The notes under the pieces were generated by a model that was not told the DNA's origin, made no database searches, and was given only the letters and a program-made list of their open reading frames with translations. A DNA stretch of 64,000 nt from Ophioceras dolichostomum (taxonomy: Eukaryota > Ascomycota > Sordariomycetes > Magnaporthales > Ophioceraceae). Made by a program: the position numbers and the translations under genes. Numbering within the stretch: the stretch's first letter is position 1; each line of letters opens with the position of its first letter. The stretch lies in contig PYST01000098.1 of the NCBI GenBank assembly GCA_003049485.1, forward strand, positions 1-64,000, written 5' to 3'. Positions 34,556 to 45,789 of the stretch are shown one piece after another.

Positions 34556-36142
34556 CGCTACGGGTTCTCGTTCGCTTGAGAGGCCTGGATCGAAGAGAAT
34601 AAACCACAGAGCTCTACAGAGCTACTGAGAAAAGAGCGCAAGAGCGCCGAAAGGTCACTGTCGCCGCCTTCTCTCTCGCAAAGCTGATGTATTTTGTCGA
34701 TGCTTGATGCTGATGCTTGATGATTCTCTTCCAAGCTGTTAGGCTGTGATCATGCGACACAAACTGCGTCCAGGGGCCAAGCTCAACCGAAATTGCTTGG
34801 AGCTAGCATGTGCGGTGACGTTATGGAGCAAGCCCCCAGCCGTTTCACAAACCAACCACCAAGTTGCCAACGAACTCCGGCTTGGCGAGCACAGCCACAA
34901 CGCATCCCGCTGATCGTGAAGATGGTCTGAGAACGATACCTAGGTCTCCAGACCTGCTTCGAGATGTTTCCAGATCGAGACTCTTCACTCGGGACAGTTC
35001 GAGCCTTGCCATCCCAGCTGAACAAAAACCTCCTGAGAAGCCTCAGCCCCTCAGGCCTCTATCAGCCCGGGCTGCCGAATATTCACGGCCTTTGGCCTGG
35101 TCAGGGAGGGAGATGTGGCGGAGCACCGCCACATCTGCCCCTCCCCCACATTTGTTAGTGTGATGGCCGTTCTCGCCACATCATCCCTGGAACCTGGCAC
35201 GCTCTAAGGAGCTCGGAATTCATCGACTTCGATAAGGCTGTACCGGACAGGAAACAGGATGGTTCTAGTTGTGGCCTTCCTCCCCAGTGTATGGCCGGTG
35301 GCAAATTCTTTTTTGCCCACGAAGCATTCCTGTACCAGTTACCTCTTTCCGGGCAGGCATGATTCGGCTCTTCCCGATCTAGCAACAGCTCTGCTGTGAA
35401 AGAGCCTCGACGCGTGTTTGCCTCGTCATCAACCCCTCCCGCTTCTCTTGCTGCCTCCAACTATCCAACCAAACCACGCTAAGAGCCCCGAGCATTACGA
35501 CGGGGCGTTGTTGAATGATCTAAACCGACCACACTTTGAACCCAATAGACAGAGATACCACAATGTTTGTTGAGCTGAAAGAACCGAATCTTTTGACAGG
35601 TGGTCCAGATGGGCTTCCCTCGGCGTGTTGCAGGACAATGACAGGTGATCACCAGCAAAGTTGGGGGCAAGCAGGCCGATCAGCTCCAAGCTAGCTTGGC
35701 CCTAGAGACGTAGGCGAGTGGACAAGTCCCTCCGGATTTTGTCCACGCGGCTCTTCGCTCTTGGCCTAAAACACAAGTACAGCCCAGGCAGCCGCATTTC
35801 CCGTCTCGCCCGACCAGATGCTGGAAGGCTCTCCGGGTTGGTCCTTCTTGGCACGCCGGGGCTGGGTAAGACGGAGGGTGGCGACCCTCCACGCCATCCA
35901 CGCACTTACAAACACATGCTGTACTGTCTGAGTGTTGCCAGCCGACAGATTGTTGGCCTCCTCGCGTTATAATAAAAGCCAACCACTTCACTCTCGCTGT
36001 CATTCGTTTTAATTGCTCATTCTTTCTTTTTCTTTCCTTTTCTTTCACACTCCCCTTTTATTTGTTATAGGGTGTCGTGCTCCCGTCTCGTTCTGGTAAT
36101 TGACTGGCACTCTGCGAACGCAAAGCGCAGACAGACACCAAA
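34556..36142. other. Divergent intergenic region between the OSCA and dynamin genes
   Basis: The two genes are transcribed away from each other, so both promoters are here. No other gene is supported. Confidence 0.5.
35964..36060 (+). promoter_or_regulatory. Likely core promoter of the dynamin-like gene
   Basis: A TATAATAAAA box-like sequence near 35,968 is followed by a long CT-rich tract (36,015-36,060), a common arrangement ahead of fungal transcription starts. It lies 80-175 bp upstream of the ATG at 36,143. This is inferred from sequence pattern only. Confidence 0.35.
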
Positions 36143-38974
36143 ATGGTCACCACGAGCCACTCCATCGATACCGCCCTCGACTCGCAGGGCCTTGGGGACG
36201 AGCAAAGGGGACTCCTCGATCTGATCGACAAGCTGCAGTTCGCACAGCTCGACAATGTCAAACTCCCTCAGATCGTCGTGGTCGGCGACCAGTCTGCCGG
36301 CAAGAGCTCCGTTCTCGAGGCCATCACCGGCACACCCTTTCCCCGCGACTCCGGCGCGTGCACACGGTTCGCTACCGAGATTCGTCTGCGCAGAGCCGCC
36401 GAGCCCAGCCTGAAGGTCTCCATCATCCCGGACAGGACCCGGCCCTTCCGAGACCAGGAGCGGCTGCGCCAGTTCGGCGGCTCCGTCGATGCCTCCACCC
36501 CGTTCGAGACGCTGATGCGGCTCGCCGTCGAGCTCATCGCCCCCAAGAGCATACCCGGCCGCTTCGCCGCGCGTGACATCCTCGTCGTCGAGAAGAGGGG
36601 CCCCGATATGCCGCTGCTGACGCTCGTCGACCTGCCGGGCCTGGTGCGGAACGCGAACAACGACCAGTCCCACGAGGACATCAAGACCATCGAGGCGCTC
36701 TCGGACCGGTACATGAAGAGCTCCCGCACCATCATCCTCGCCGTGGTCGGCGGCAACTCGGACTACGTCCAGGCGCCCATCCTGACCAAGGCGCGCCACT
36801 TCGACCCCACCGGCGCCCGCACCATCGGCGTGCTCACGAAGCCCGACCTCACCGAGTCGATCGGCCTGGAGGACAAGTTCATCGAGCTGGTGCTCAACAA
36901 GGACCGGCGCAACAACTTCCGGCTCGGCTGGTTCGTCCTCGTCAACCCCGGCCCCCGCGAACCGGGCCAGGCTTGGCCGACGGCGAGGGAGCGTCTCCAA
37001 CGCGAGGAGGAGTTCTTCAGCCGTGGCAAATGGAGCGCGTTGCCCGAGTCGATGCGCGGCGCTCCCGCCCTCAAGGTCAAGCTGAGCGAGCAGCTCCAAA
37101 GGCACATCGGCCGCCACGTCAAGACGCTGCGGAAGCAGATCCAGACGGCCCTCGACAGCTGCGAGGCCGAGCTCAAGTCGCTGGGCCAGGGCAAGGACAC
37201 GCCCGAGGAGATGCGCATCGAGCTGGTCGAGCTCTTCTCGTCGTCCAAGGAGCTCGTCATCCCTGCCGTCTACGGCTTCTACAAGAACCCTCCCCGCAAG
37301 ACCTTCTTCCGTTCCACAGCCGACCCGAACGGCACACCTGCCCAGAACCTCCGTGCCCGCGCCACCGAGGAGAACGACCGCTTCTCTCAGCGTGTGCGTG
37401 CGCACGGCCGCAAGTTCGGCTTCACCGCCTCGCATCATGGATCTGGGGGAGCATCATCCGACCTCCACCGGTCTGCATCCGTGGCCGGTAGCGTCGCTCC
37501 TGGTGCTGGCGGCGGCGACCGTGACCGTGACCGTGACCCCTCCGGCGTCCCCGACGACCTGGGCAAGCGGGACTTCGTGCGCCACGAGGTTCAGATGCTC
37601 CTCCAGCAGATCCGCGGGTCCGAGTTCCCCATGGACCCCAAGCCGCGCGCCGTCTACATGCTCTTCCAGAGCTACTCGGAGTACTGGCCGAAGCTGGCGC
37701 AGGAGCACAAGGACAACCTGGGCGTCGTGTGCAACGAGTTCCTCAGCGAGCTGATCGACTACGCCTGGCCGCGCCGCATGCGCGAGCCGCTGCGACGCCA
37801 CTTCCTCGACCCGCAGATGCGCCGGCTCATGGACAAGGCGCAGGACGAGCTCGAGCGGCTCATGCAGGACATGCACCTGGAGATCCAGCCGTACGACCCG
37901 GAGTACGAGGAGCGGCTCCGCAGCTGGCACGCCTCCGTCTCCAGGGACGGCGGCAACTACTCCGAGGCCGAGGAGGTCCTCGAGAAGATGCTCATCTACT
38001 ACGAGCTGTCGGCCAAGAGCTTCATCCGCAACGTCATCACGCAGGTCGTCGAGCGCCACCTGCTGCAGGGCATGTACGGCGTCTTCAACTCGGTCGAGGT
38101 GCTCGCCATGGACGTCTCCGTCGTCGAGGCCATCGCGGCCGAGAACCGCGAGACGCGCGACCGGCGCCAGACGCTGAAGGCCCAGAAGAAAGCCATCGAG
38201 GAGGCGCGCGACGTGTGCGCCAACCTCGCTATGCGCAAGGAGCTGCGCGCGTATGCGGACGAGGACCGCAACTTTGAGGGAGATGAAGAAGACACGTCGG
38301 ATGAGGAGGGCGGCCTAGTCAAGACCCCCGGTACTCCTCCCCCTCCTCAGCCTCGGCACGCATCTACTAGTGGTGATCCCGCCGCCTACCCCAGCTATGC
38401 CAGCGGCTCGACAGTGGCGGTCCCCCAAAGCCCCAGCTCCTCCTCCCGCCAACGCCACCGCTCCTCCCGCCCAACCCGCGACGACCAGCCCCAAGTAATG
38501 CCCGTCTCCTCCTCTCCGTACCCCTCTTCCGCGCCTGCCCCACCATCAGCCTACCCCACGCCATCCAGGCCATCAGTCACCACAGACGAGAACTACTACA
38601 CCACCGCCTCTTCCTCCCCCTCCGTAGCCCGCGCCCCGTCGCAGGCCCCCCCGCCGCCACCCCCGCCGCGGCCCGAGAAGGTGCGCACCCTCCCGCCATC
38701 TGAGTCGGCTTCCGCCGCCGCCGCCGCAGACATTGACAGGGACAATAGCATCAGGGACAACAGCGACAGGTACTATACCACCGCGGCGGTGATGACGCCT
38801 ACTACTAGCAACAATGTCGGCGGTGGCGGCGGCGGGGCGTCGTACCGCGAGCGTCCGTCTAGTGGAGGCGGCGCCGGTAATGGAGGAGGAGGGTTCAGCG
38901 ACTCGGCTTCTGTGGAATACCTACAGAGCGCGGCGAGGAGGAATCCGATGAGGAAGATTCTTGGGAGAGGTTGA
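36143..38974 (+). CDS. Dynamin-family GTPase
   Basis: Intronless 943-residue protein. The GTPase domain has G1 GDQSAGKSS (48-56), the switch Thr in GACTRFATEI (71-80), G3 DLPG (163-166) and G4 TKPD (232-235). A stalk follows, with a GED-like helix near 645-720 (ITQVVERHLLQ; LKAQKKAIEEARDVC). There is no pleckstrin-homology domain, and a low-complexity Gly/Asp/Arg stretch (about 430-465) interrupts the stalk. The last 230 residues are Pro/Ser-rich and probably disordered. This is the fungal MxA/Vps1-related, non-classical group found in multiple copies in Pezizomycotina; it is not clearly Vps1 or Dnm1. Dynamins assemble on membranes and remodel them using GTP. The specific membrane is not known. 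Confidence 0.9.
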   Translation: MVTTSHSIDTALDSQGLGDEQRGLLDLIDKLQFAQLDNVKLPQIVVVGDQSAGKSSVLEAITGTPFPRDSGACTRFATEIRLRRAAEPSLKVSIIPDRTRPFRDQERLRQFGGSVDASTPFETLMRLAVELIAPKSIPGRFAARDILVVEKRGPDMPLLTLVDLPGLVRNANNDQSHEDIKTIEALSDRYMKSSRTIILAVVGGNSDYVQAPILTKARHFDPTGARTIGVLTKPDLTESIGLEDKFIELVLNKDRRNNFRLGWFVLVNPGPREPGQAWPTARERLQREEEFFSRGKWSALPESMRGAPALKVKLSEQLQRHIGRHVKTLRKQIQTALDSCEAELKSLGQGKDTPEEMRIELVELFSSSKELVIPAVYGFYKNPPRKTFFRSTADPNGTPAQNLRARATEENDRFSQRVRAHGRKFGFTASHHGSGGASSDLHRSASVAGSVAPGAGGGDRDRDRDPSGVPDDLGKRDFVRHEVQMLLQQIRGSEFPMDPKPRAVYMLFQSYSEYWPKLAQEHKDNLGVVCNEFLSELIDYAWPRRMREPLRRHFLDPQMRRLMDKAQDELERLMQDMHLEIQPYDPEYEERLRSWHASVSRDGGNYSEAEEVLEKMLIYYELSAKSFIRNVITQVVERHLLQGMYGVFNSVEVLAMDVSVVEAIAAENRETRDRRQTLKAQKKAIEEARDVCANLAMRKELRAYADEDRNFEGDEEDTSDEEGGLVKTPGTPPPPQPRHASTSGDPAAYPSYASGSTVAVPQSPSSSSRQRHRSSRPTRDDQPQVMPVSSSPYPSSAPAPPSAYPTPSRPSVTTDENYYTTASSSPSVARAPSQAPPPPPPPRPEKVRTLPPSESASAAAAADIDRDNSIRDNSDRYYTTAAVMTPTTSNNVGGGGGGASYRERPSSGGGAGNGGGGFSDSASVEYLQSAARRNPMRKILGRG

Positions 38975-39779
38975 TGATGATGCGTGATTGTTAGCTGGAG
39001 GATGACTTGGCTTTGTGCGGGTTGTTTTTTGCCTCGACGCAATGTATGACGATGGTTGTTTGATTTCATCTAGCAGGCTTTCTTTTCTTCCCTCTGTTGC
39101 CCCGGTTCTCCCCTTTCAGCAAGCAGATTGCTTCCGTGTATAGATCATGGGATTCACTTATCCTCTTTCGCCACTCCATTCCCATAGCCTGTGCATTAGT
39201 TAGCCGGCCAGTGGCGATTCGTTATATCGACGCCATCGAGACTGGCTTGGGGCGTCTATTCTTACTTCCCTCGGCGTTCTGGTTCTTGTTTGCGACGACA
39301 AATTACACTCCCCCGAGCATTGCTGACCGCTTCTTACCACGCTAGGTACGTAGATAGCCAATACTTATTATAAACACGTTGGATGTGCCCCCAATTCGCC
39401 TCTGTGATGTCGTCGATGTTCTTTCGGCTCCTCTGCTTTGTTACCTACCTACCGACCTACCTACCACCGAGGCAGTCACCGGAAAACTCCCAGTTGCTTC
39501 CGGCCAAGGGAGCCTCCAAGTCCCCTACCGCCACACTTTTCGCTAGGTCTGCACCACTCATCAGCCCTAATGGCGTGGAGGCCAGTCCCGCGCCATCCCC
39601 GCCCGCAGCCTTCTTGAGGCGAATTGCGCATGCGCGCTTCACGACACAAACGAGAGTTCGCTCATCAACAGCAACCACACAAGTCAAAAACCGACTGACT
39701 GAATATCCGTATCGCCCACCAAGCATTAACGTCCCTTAGGAATCACCACCAACCCATTTAGGAAACGACAAACATACAG
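38975..39779. other. Intergenic region
   Basis: Convergent 3' ends of the dynamin-like gene (+) and the RGS-LOV gene (-). It contains a CCTACCTACC tetranucleotide tract near 39,440-39,470. No gene is supported. Confidence 0.5.
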
Positions 39780-42700
39780 CTACATCACAGAAGACGCCAG
39801 CGTCACGACCACAAACCCAACCTTCCCCCTCTCGTCCTTCAGCGGCGTCCAGTACGTCACGAACCTCTCATCACCCCTAAACACCGCGCTCCGCCTCGTC
39901 TGCAGCCTAACGTCCACCCCCACGCAATCCCCAGCCTTCATCGCAGCCTTCACCCTGTTCCTCCCCTCGTTCGAAAGTCCACTGGCGCCGTCCCCACCAC
40001 CATCTTTTTGTTTTTCTCCTCCTCCCTTATCTCCTCCACCTCCGACACCGAAAGACGCCAGTCTGGGCAGCGATAGGATGTGAGACGACGATGAGGTCGA
40101 TTTCTCGTGTGGCGCTGCTGACGACGACGCCGACTCCGACGTGTGGCCGTTTATTCCGGCGGCGGCACCGGCAGTGGCAGAGGATGTGTTGTGGGTGGTG
40201 AAGGCGACGGAAGGGCCGCTCGCGAGGGAGTTCTGTCGCAGGAACGAGAATATGGGCGTGCCGACTATGGTGCCCGCCACGTTGTTTGCCGGGTGCAGCA
40301 TTTCGGTTATGTCCGCGGAATAGAAGCGGATGATCAGGTCGGCGTCTAGGACGATGTACTGTGGAGGGGACATTGAGGTTCTGATGTTAGCTGATGGATG
40401 GTTCATTGTTTGGGAGCAATGAACAGCTGGCTTTCCTGGGCTTGCTTATTATAGCAAGCCGTCCAGTGGGAAAGGGTAAATGCGGTTGACGGCTTCAAAG
40501 GGNNNNNNNNNNNNNNNNNNNNNNNNNNNNNNNNNNNNNNNNNNNNNNNNNNNNNNNNNNNNNNNNNNNNNNNNNNNNNNNNNNNNNGGGGGGGGGGGGT
40601 AGGCGTAGGTAGGTAGGTAGGCTGATGAGATGGCCACACCGCGAACGAGCCAACTGACCTGCGAATAAGCAGAGTAGAACTCCCTCATCTGCGCCTCGAC
40701 GTCCTTCCCCACCATCCGCTCCAGCACCTTATACTCCATCCCCGGGCTGACCGTCTGTCCCGAGCCCGCTCCTCCGCCCGAAGACGACGAAGAAGACCCG
40801 TCCGCCCGCAGGCCCAGCGCCTTGAGCAGCGCCCGCCCAGCTCCGCGGAACCGTTGCGGATGTTGTTGCTGCGACGGTGTAGCGCTGGCGCCGGCCCCGG
40901 AAGCAGTGGATGGGGGTGAAGTAGCGACCGTCGGTGCACCGGCCGTCGAAGCCGAATCTGCCGCCGCTCCCCCGTTCGTCAGCGGAGGGTTCCCGCTGGA
41001 GGACGAGGCCAGCGTGGGCATTTCGCGCGAGGTGGCCAGCACGCTGAGCGCGTCGGCGCTGGTCTGGATCGTGGTCGAGCAGTTGACTTGGCCGCCCAGG
41101 AAGAAGGCGATGTCGCCTTTTTCGTCGAAGAGGGGAGCTGTTTGTGTTTGTGTGTCGTCGCGAAGGGCGGTTGGTTAGCATGCGTCATCAATTCGAGGTT
41201 TCGACTTTTTTTGTCACACGCCTCTCGCCAATTCAGAGTTCGGCTCGGAAGGTCGGGCCAATGGCTGGCCGTGGAGAGAGGAGGATACGAAAGCGAAAAG
41301 AAGATGGGCAGACAGAAGCTGGCATAGCAATGCGCTCGGATGGGCCCATTCGCTGCTCCTCCCACAACCAAGACCAAGGGCGCAAGATAAGGACGCAGAC
41401 ACCAACCCAAGACCATACGTACCAATATAAAGCAAATTCCAAAACGGCTCCCCGCTCTTCTTATAGTTAAGCAACAGCTCCACGGACTCAGTCTTGTGCT
41501 CGATGGCCACCCGCAGGCGAGCGACCGGCTCCCTGTCCGTGCGGCTCCCCTGCAGGAAGCGGCAGTTCTTGGGGATGATTTCTGTCCTGGAGTAGCCGGT
41601 CACCTCTACGAAGCCGTCCGAGGCGAGCGTGATGGGGACGTCTGGCATCCTGTTTTTTGGATGGTGGTGCGACGACGCCGCCGCCACCGTCGCCACGTCC
41701 GCCAGCGGGCCTAGCGCCAGTGCCGCTGCCGCTGCCACCGCAGCCGCCGCCAGCGCCAGCGTCAGCGCCGCCGCCGCGGAGTGTCGACAGCAGCGACAGA
41801 GCACACCTGCTGTTAGCAGTTTTTTGGTTGGTGTGTTGGTTTTTGTTTTTTGTGCTTGTTTCTGTGGGTGGGTAGGCGGGACGCTTATGGAGAGAGAGAA
41901 AGAGAGAGAGGAAGAGGTGTGGTGGACTCACCTAGCATCAGTAAGACAAAAACAGTCCCCCAGCCCCTGATACCGCAGCCGATCAACAGCAAGCGCGTGG
42001 CTCGCGCTGAGCGCCAGCTGCTGCCTCACGAAGCCAGGGTACACATCTCGATAAACCAGCTCCTCGATGCTGTCCTGCACCTCGCGGAACAGCGCCTCCA
42101 TCGAGGGCAGGGTCGACGCCACGATGGACCGCAGGCCGGCCTGCACCTTCGTGGTCAGCGAGCCCCGGACGTTGAGCTGGCTGGGGGAGCTTTCCGAGAT
42201 GAAGTCACGCTGGATGGCGGCTAGGGTGGTTGCGAGGTCGTGGAGGAGGGCGTCGTAGTGCTCGACCTGTTGTTTCGAGGGTATCCATGGTTGTTAGTTG
42301 GTGGGTGGATAGATAGGCGTCTTTCACAGCGGTTGGCTATAGCGAGAATGTGTCTCTCTGGCTGTCTGCCCGCTTGTTTCCTCTTCGCACAAAATGACAG
42401 CCGCCGGCACGTCCGAGGTTCTCATGGTTGTGGATGACAGAGGGAGGATGATAGAGCAGACCTCGATTTCTAGCCCAGGTCCGATTGACGTCCGTGACGT
42501 AGCAATAGAGGAGGGGACGTGGGTAGGTCGATCATCACCATGCATACTTGCGTACCTTCTGCAAAAACTCCACGTTCTCAGCACAATGCCTCATCTCGCA
42601 ATACTTCAGCAACTGATGCGCCGTCGATGGATCATGCAGCACAAGCTGAAAGATGCCCCTCCCGAAAAAATCCGGCATCTTCCTCAGCCGCTCGACCTCC

Positions 42701-44271
42701 GTTCCGGAGCTGCCGCCGCCGCCGCGACCGGTGGATGGCCGCCCCGGAAGCCTCTTCCCCTCAGACGCCTTGGACGATAACGCCGAACTCGACCGTCTGC
42801 TGTAGGTGGTGTTGTTCGCGTTGGCGCTCGCGTTCGCGGCCGCGGCCGCAGACCCGCGTCTGGAAGATGTGCGGAAGTCGCTGCCACCGCCACTCTCAAG
42901 CTCTTCTACAATCGTTCCCTCCCCGACGCTGGGGTTCCTGCTGTTGCTGCTAGCGGCAGCAGCAGCGCCGCCTTGGTTGCCGCTGCTCCCGACTACTCCA
43001 AATACTGCGTCAAAGCCCCACGAGCCCTGCGAGGTGGATGGCTTGTGGTGGCCCGGCGGCTTTGAGGAGGACAGCGCCGGCAGGGACGGCATCGTCACCT
43101 CGTTGCCGCTGCAGCCATCAGCTACTGCTTGCGAGCAACCCCCGCTTCCCTTCGGCTCCGACGCGACCGACAACATCGTACTCCCCCGCTGCTGCTTCGC
43201 CGTCTGGCCCATCGTCGCCGTCAGCGTCGCAGAGACGATCCCGCCACGAAGGCTCTCCTTCCTTCCGCTCGCCCCGCTGCGTCGACGCTCCGCCCGTTCC
43301 TCGCGCTCCGCCTTGCTCAGGCCCGTGATGCCCGACACGATCACCTCTCTTCCTCCTCCTGCACGCGGCTGCTGCTGTTGTTGCTGCTCACCGTCGTAGC
43401 CGCCGTCGCCGCCGCCCCCGCCGGAGCCGGAACCGGGATCATCGCTGTCGTCGTAGATGATGCGTCTCGGCCTCGGGAGCGGCGGAATTCCCGCTCCTCC
43501 TCCTCCTCCGCCGGTAGTATTTGCGTACCCATATCCTTCCCTGTTGAAGAGCGACTCGCTCCCCGACGTCGTGCGGTGCGATCTGTCCGAGCGTGCCATG
43601 CTGGTTGACCGCGCGAGCATACCGCCGAAGTAGATGGCTGCTCTCCTCCGTGCTGCGTTGAGTTCTGCCTCGGTCGGTGGTTGATCCCACTCGGTGATGT
43701 GCTGCGCGTCTTCTCTCGCTTCCAAAGGTTTCTCGTTCTTGCGCCGCCACTCCCTGCTCCTGTTCTTCGGTGGTGCTTTCACCGTGCTGCTAGAGGGGGT
43801 GGCCCCGCCGTCGTCTTCGTCGTCTCCGTCGTCTTCGTCTTCTTCGGCGAGGGCGTCGTCGTCGTCGTCGTCGTCGTCGTCTAGGAGTATTACTGTTTGG
43901 CTCAAACGGGAGACCGCTGAGCGTGAGGAGCGCCTCTCCGGGACGGCGAGTAATCCGTCCGACCTGCAAATGAGTTCTTTAGAGAGTTGGGACGGCGATG
44001 GGAAGGATAGTACAAAGAACTCCGCAGAGAGACGTGACTCGGCCCTGGCGGGAGAGAATGGAGAGTCTTCTGCTGCTGATGACCACTTGGGACTGGCTAG
44101 CTCTTCCTCATTAGGACGGGACGAGGAAGAGGCGCCCGCCTCCAGCTCGGTCTGGGAAAGTGGGCGTGGAGTTGATGTCATATGCAAGCCACGGGGGGAG
44201 TAGTCGAAATGGTACGTCGACGGAGGCGTTTTTTCTGTCGTCGTCCCATCCTTCTCCCCCTTCTCAGACAT
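39780..44271 (-). CDS. RGS-LOV photoreceptor
   Basis: Predicted 1,111 residues from five exons: 42,556-44,271, 41,932-42,266, 41,423-41,649, 40,659-41,137 and 39,780-40,358. All junctions keep phase. Residues 1-530 are low-complexity, with an Asp run, Gly-rich and Ser-rich parts. The RGS domain spans about 532-665 (MPDFFGRGIFQLVLHDPSTA, then EELVYRDVYPGFVRQQL). A LOV domain follows: CFCLTDARMPDVPITLASDG, VTGYSRTEIIPKNCRFLQG with the flavin-adduct cysteine at about 713, NYKKSGEPFWNLLYIAPLF and IAFFLGGQVNCSTTI. A C-terminal PAS-like region begins YIVLDADLIIRFYSADITEML. Proteins of this class bind flavin, sense blue light and are reported to bind anionic membrane lipids when lit, which links light to G-protein signalling. 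Intron 4 (40,359-40,658) contains an assembly gap, but both flanking exons join in phase. The Ala-rich open frame at 41,650-41,800 lies inside intron 2. Confidence 0.9.
40503..40587. other. Assembly gap, 85 N, next to a poly-G run
   Basis: A run of N is followed by about ten G. It lies in an intron of the RGS-LOV gene, so the coding sequence is probably complete. Confidence 0.95.
43850..43880. repeat. CGT/GAC trinucleotide repeat within coding sequence
   Basis: On the minus strand this encodes a run of nine Asp in the N-terminal part of the RGS-LOV protein. Length variation would keep the frame. Confidence 0.8.
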
Positions 44272-45789
44272 TGATGTTAGCTACTCCTCATCCTCCCCGA
44301 GCTCCCCTACTTCGTATGACTAGTAGGAATGGCACGACCACCGCCTCCGGAGACTATTATCCGGCTAGTGGCGGTGTCGATCCCACTTCTGGGTCTGCCA
44401 TGAGCAGATTGTCCTGACAAGACGACCCGGCGCCCCCCTTCGCTTAGCGCGGGGTCAATGCGCCCTGTAGCGCCTCTCCCGGTCCTGCGCCTGAATGCTG
44501 TTGCCGCTGCTGCTGCTCCTCTTGGCTGCTGTTTCGACTAGCCTACAGCAGCAGTCAATGAAGACCAGATGTTCTAGCTAATCGAGGACGTGTTGTCTCG
44601 CAGGTTAATAGTATTATCTGCAGATTCCACGCGCGAACTGTAAAATCTAGGCCACCACCTCGGAGTCGCACGTTTACCTATCTTCATGCACAGTGTTCGT
44701 GAGGGGATTGGGACAACCAAGTTGGGTGTCTTAACACAGACCAGATCACGCTCGGCCCTCGATCCATCCTATTGAAGTGAATGTCATCACCGAAGTCAGC
44801 ACCATGGCATGACGAGCCTGAACCCTCCAACGCTGCCAAGAAACAGGGAAGCAGCGAGTACTAGGAATCCATTGGGACGACTGACTTGCTTGCCGTATGT
44901 GCGTGCCGCCCGCATGAGCAAATCGAGCTTCTGCTACGCCGAATGCTCTGACACTTGTAGGCTTGAAGGGTATGGCGGGGACTGGGGCTCGTAGAAACGA
45001 TTCGTTCCATGCTCTGGCATGAGGATCCGCCCCTCCCACGTGCAAAGCTTTGGTCGTTTCGCCACACTTGTTGTTTTGCTCGGACCTGCTTCTGCGCTGC
45101 ATCCAGTTAGTGACAGACAGCCTTAGCTTAGCGAACTTATCCTGGGCCGGACTGTCGTGAAGTTCTCCTGTTCAGGCGTAGTGATGTTCGGGGGGGCCTG
45201 CAAGGCGCGCCATCAGCGTCGAGCTTAATGTGGAACAGTCGTCACGGTTGACACGTGCCCGCCTGCAAGGGGGAGGAGTTCTTGAATATTGGAGCTGGTG
45301 GATATGGCCATCCGGCTTAAATCTCGGTGGGCTATGGCAGCCCTATCCTGCCTCTACCCAGGGCCGTTCGAACATCTTATGTGAGGTGGCGGCTTGCATG
45401 TCGATCGCTACGACACTTGGCGGACCGGTGGCTCTCGGGCACTTCCAATACGGCCCGAACATCGATATAATGAAAGCCCCAGATGTGATCTGCAGTCCAT
45501 AGGCTAGCTCGCTCAGTGGCCATCATCGACACGTCGGTCGCCCTCTCTGAAAATAAAAACAAGACAAAAAATAGAAGCAAATGTGCCATGGTGCCACGGT
45601 CCGCCATGCCAGTATCTGTGCCTCCGTCCTTTTTCGGCCAATCTTCCCGGAAAACGAAGAAAAGTCAACAATCTGGTAGTCCATCAAAAACAAAATTTGG
45701 CCGACATGGCCCCAAAACATGACTGCAGTACTGCAAGCAAATTTCCGACACAAGCCATGTCCTCTCCTCTCCTGATCCCGCCCGACCCC
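44272..45789. other. Intergenic region
   Basis: It contains the promoter of the RGS-LOV gene and the 3' end of MSH4. Short frames here lack support. Confidence 0.5.

Noticed and set aside
35718..35972. Frame with a GTPGLGKTEG segment resembling a P-loop
   Set aside because: Short isolated frame with no other NTPase motif, lying in the promoter region of the dynamin-like gene.
36065..37438. 457-codon frame antisense to the dynamin-like gene
   Set aside because: Leu/Glu/Arg-rich antisense shadow of the GTPase domain with no motif of its own.
41044..41397. Frames on the minus and plus strands around 41.0-41.4 kb as separate genes
   Set aside because: They fall across exon 4 and intron 3 of the RGS-LOV gene and are explained by it.
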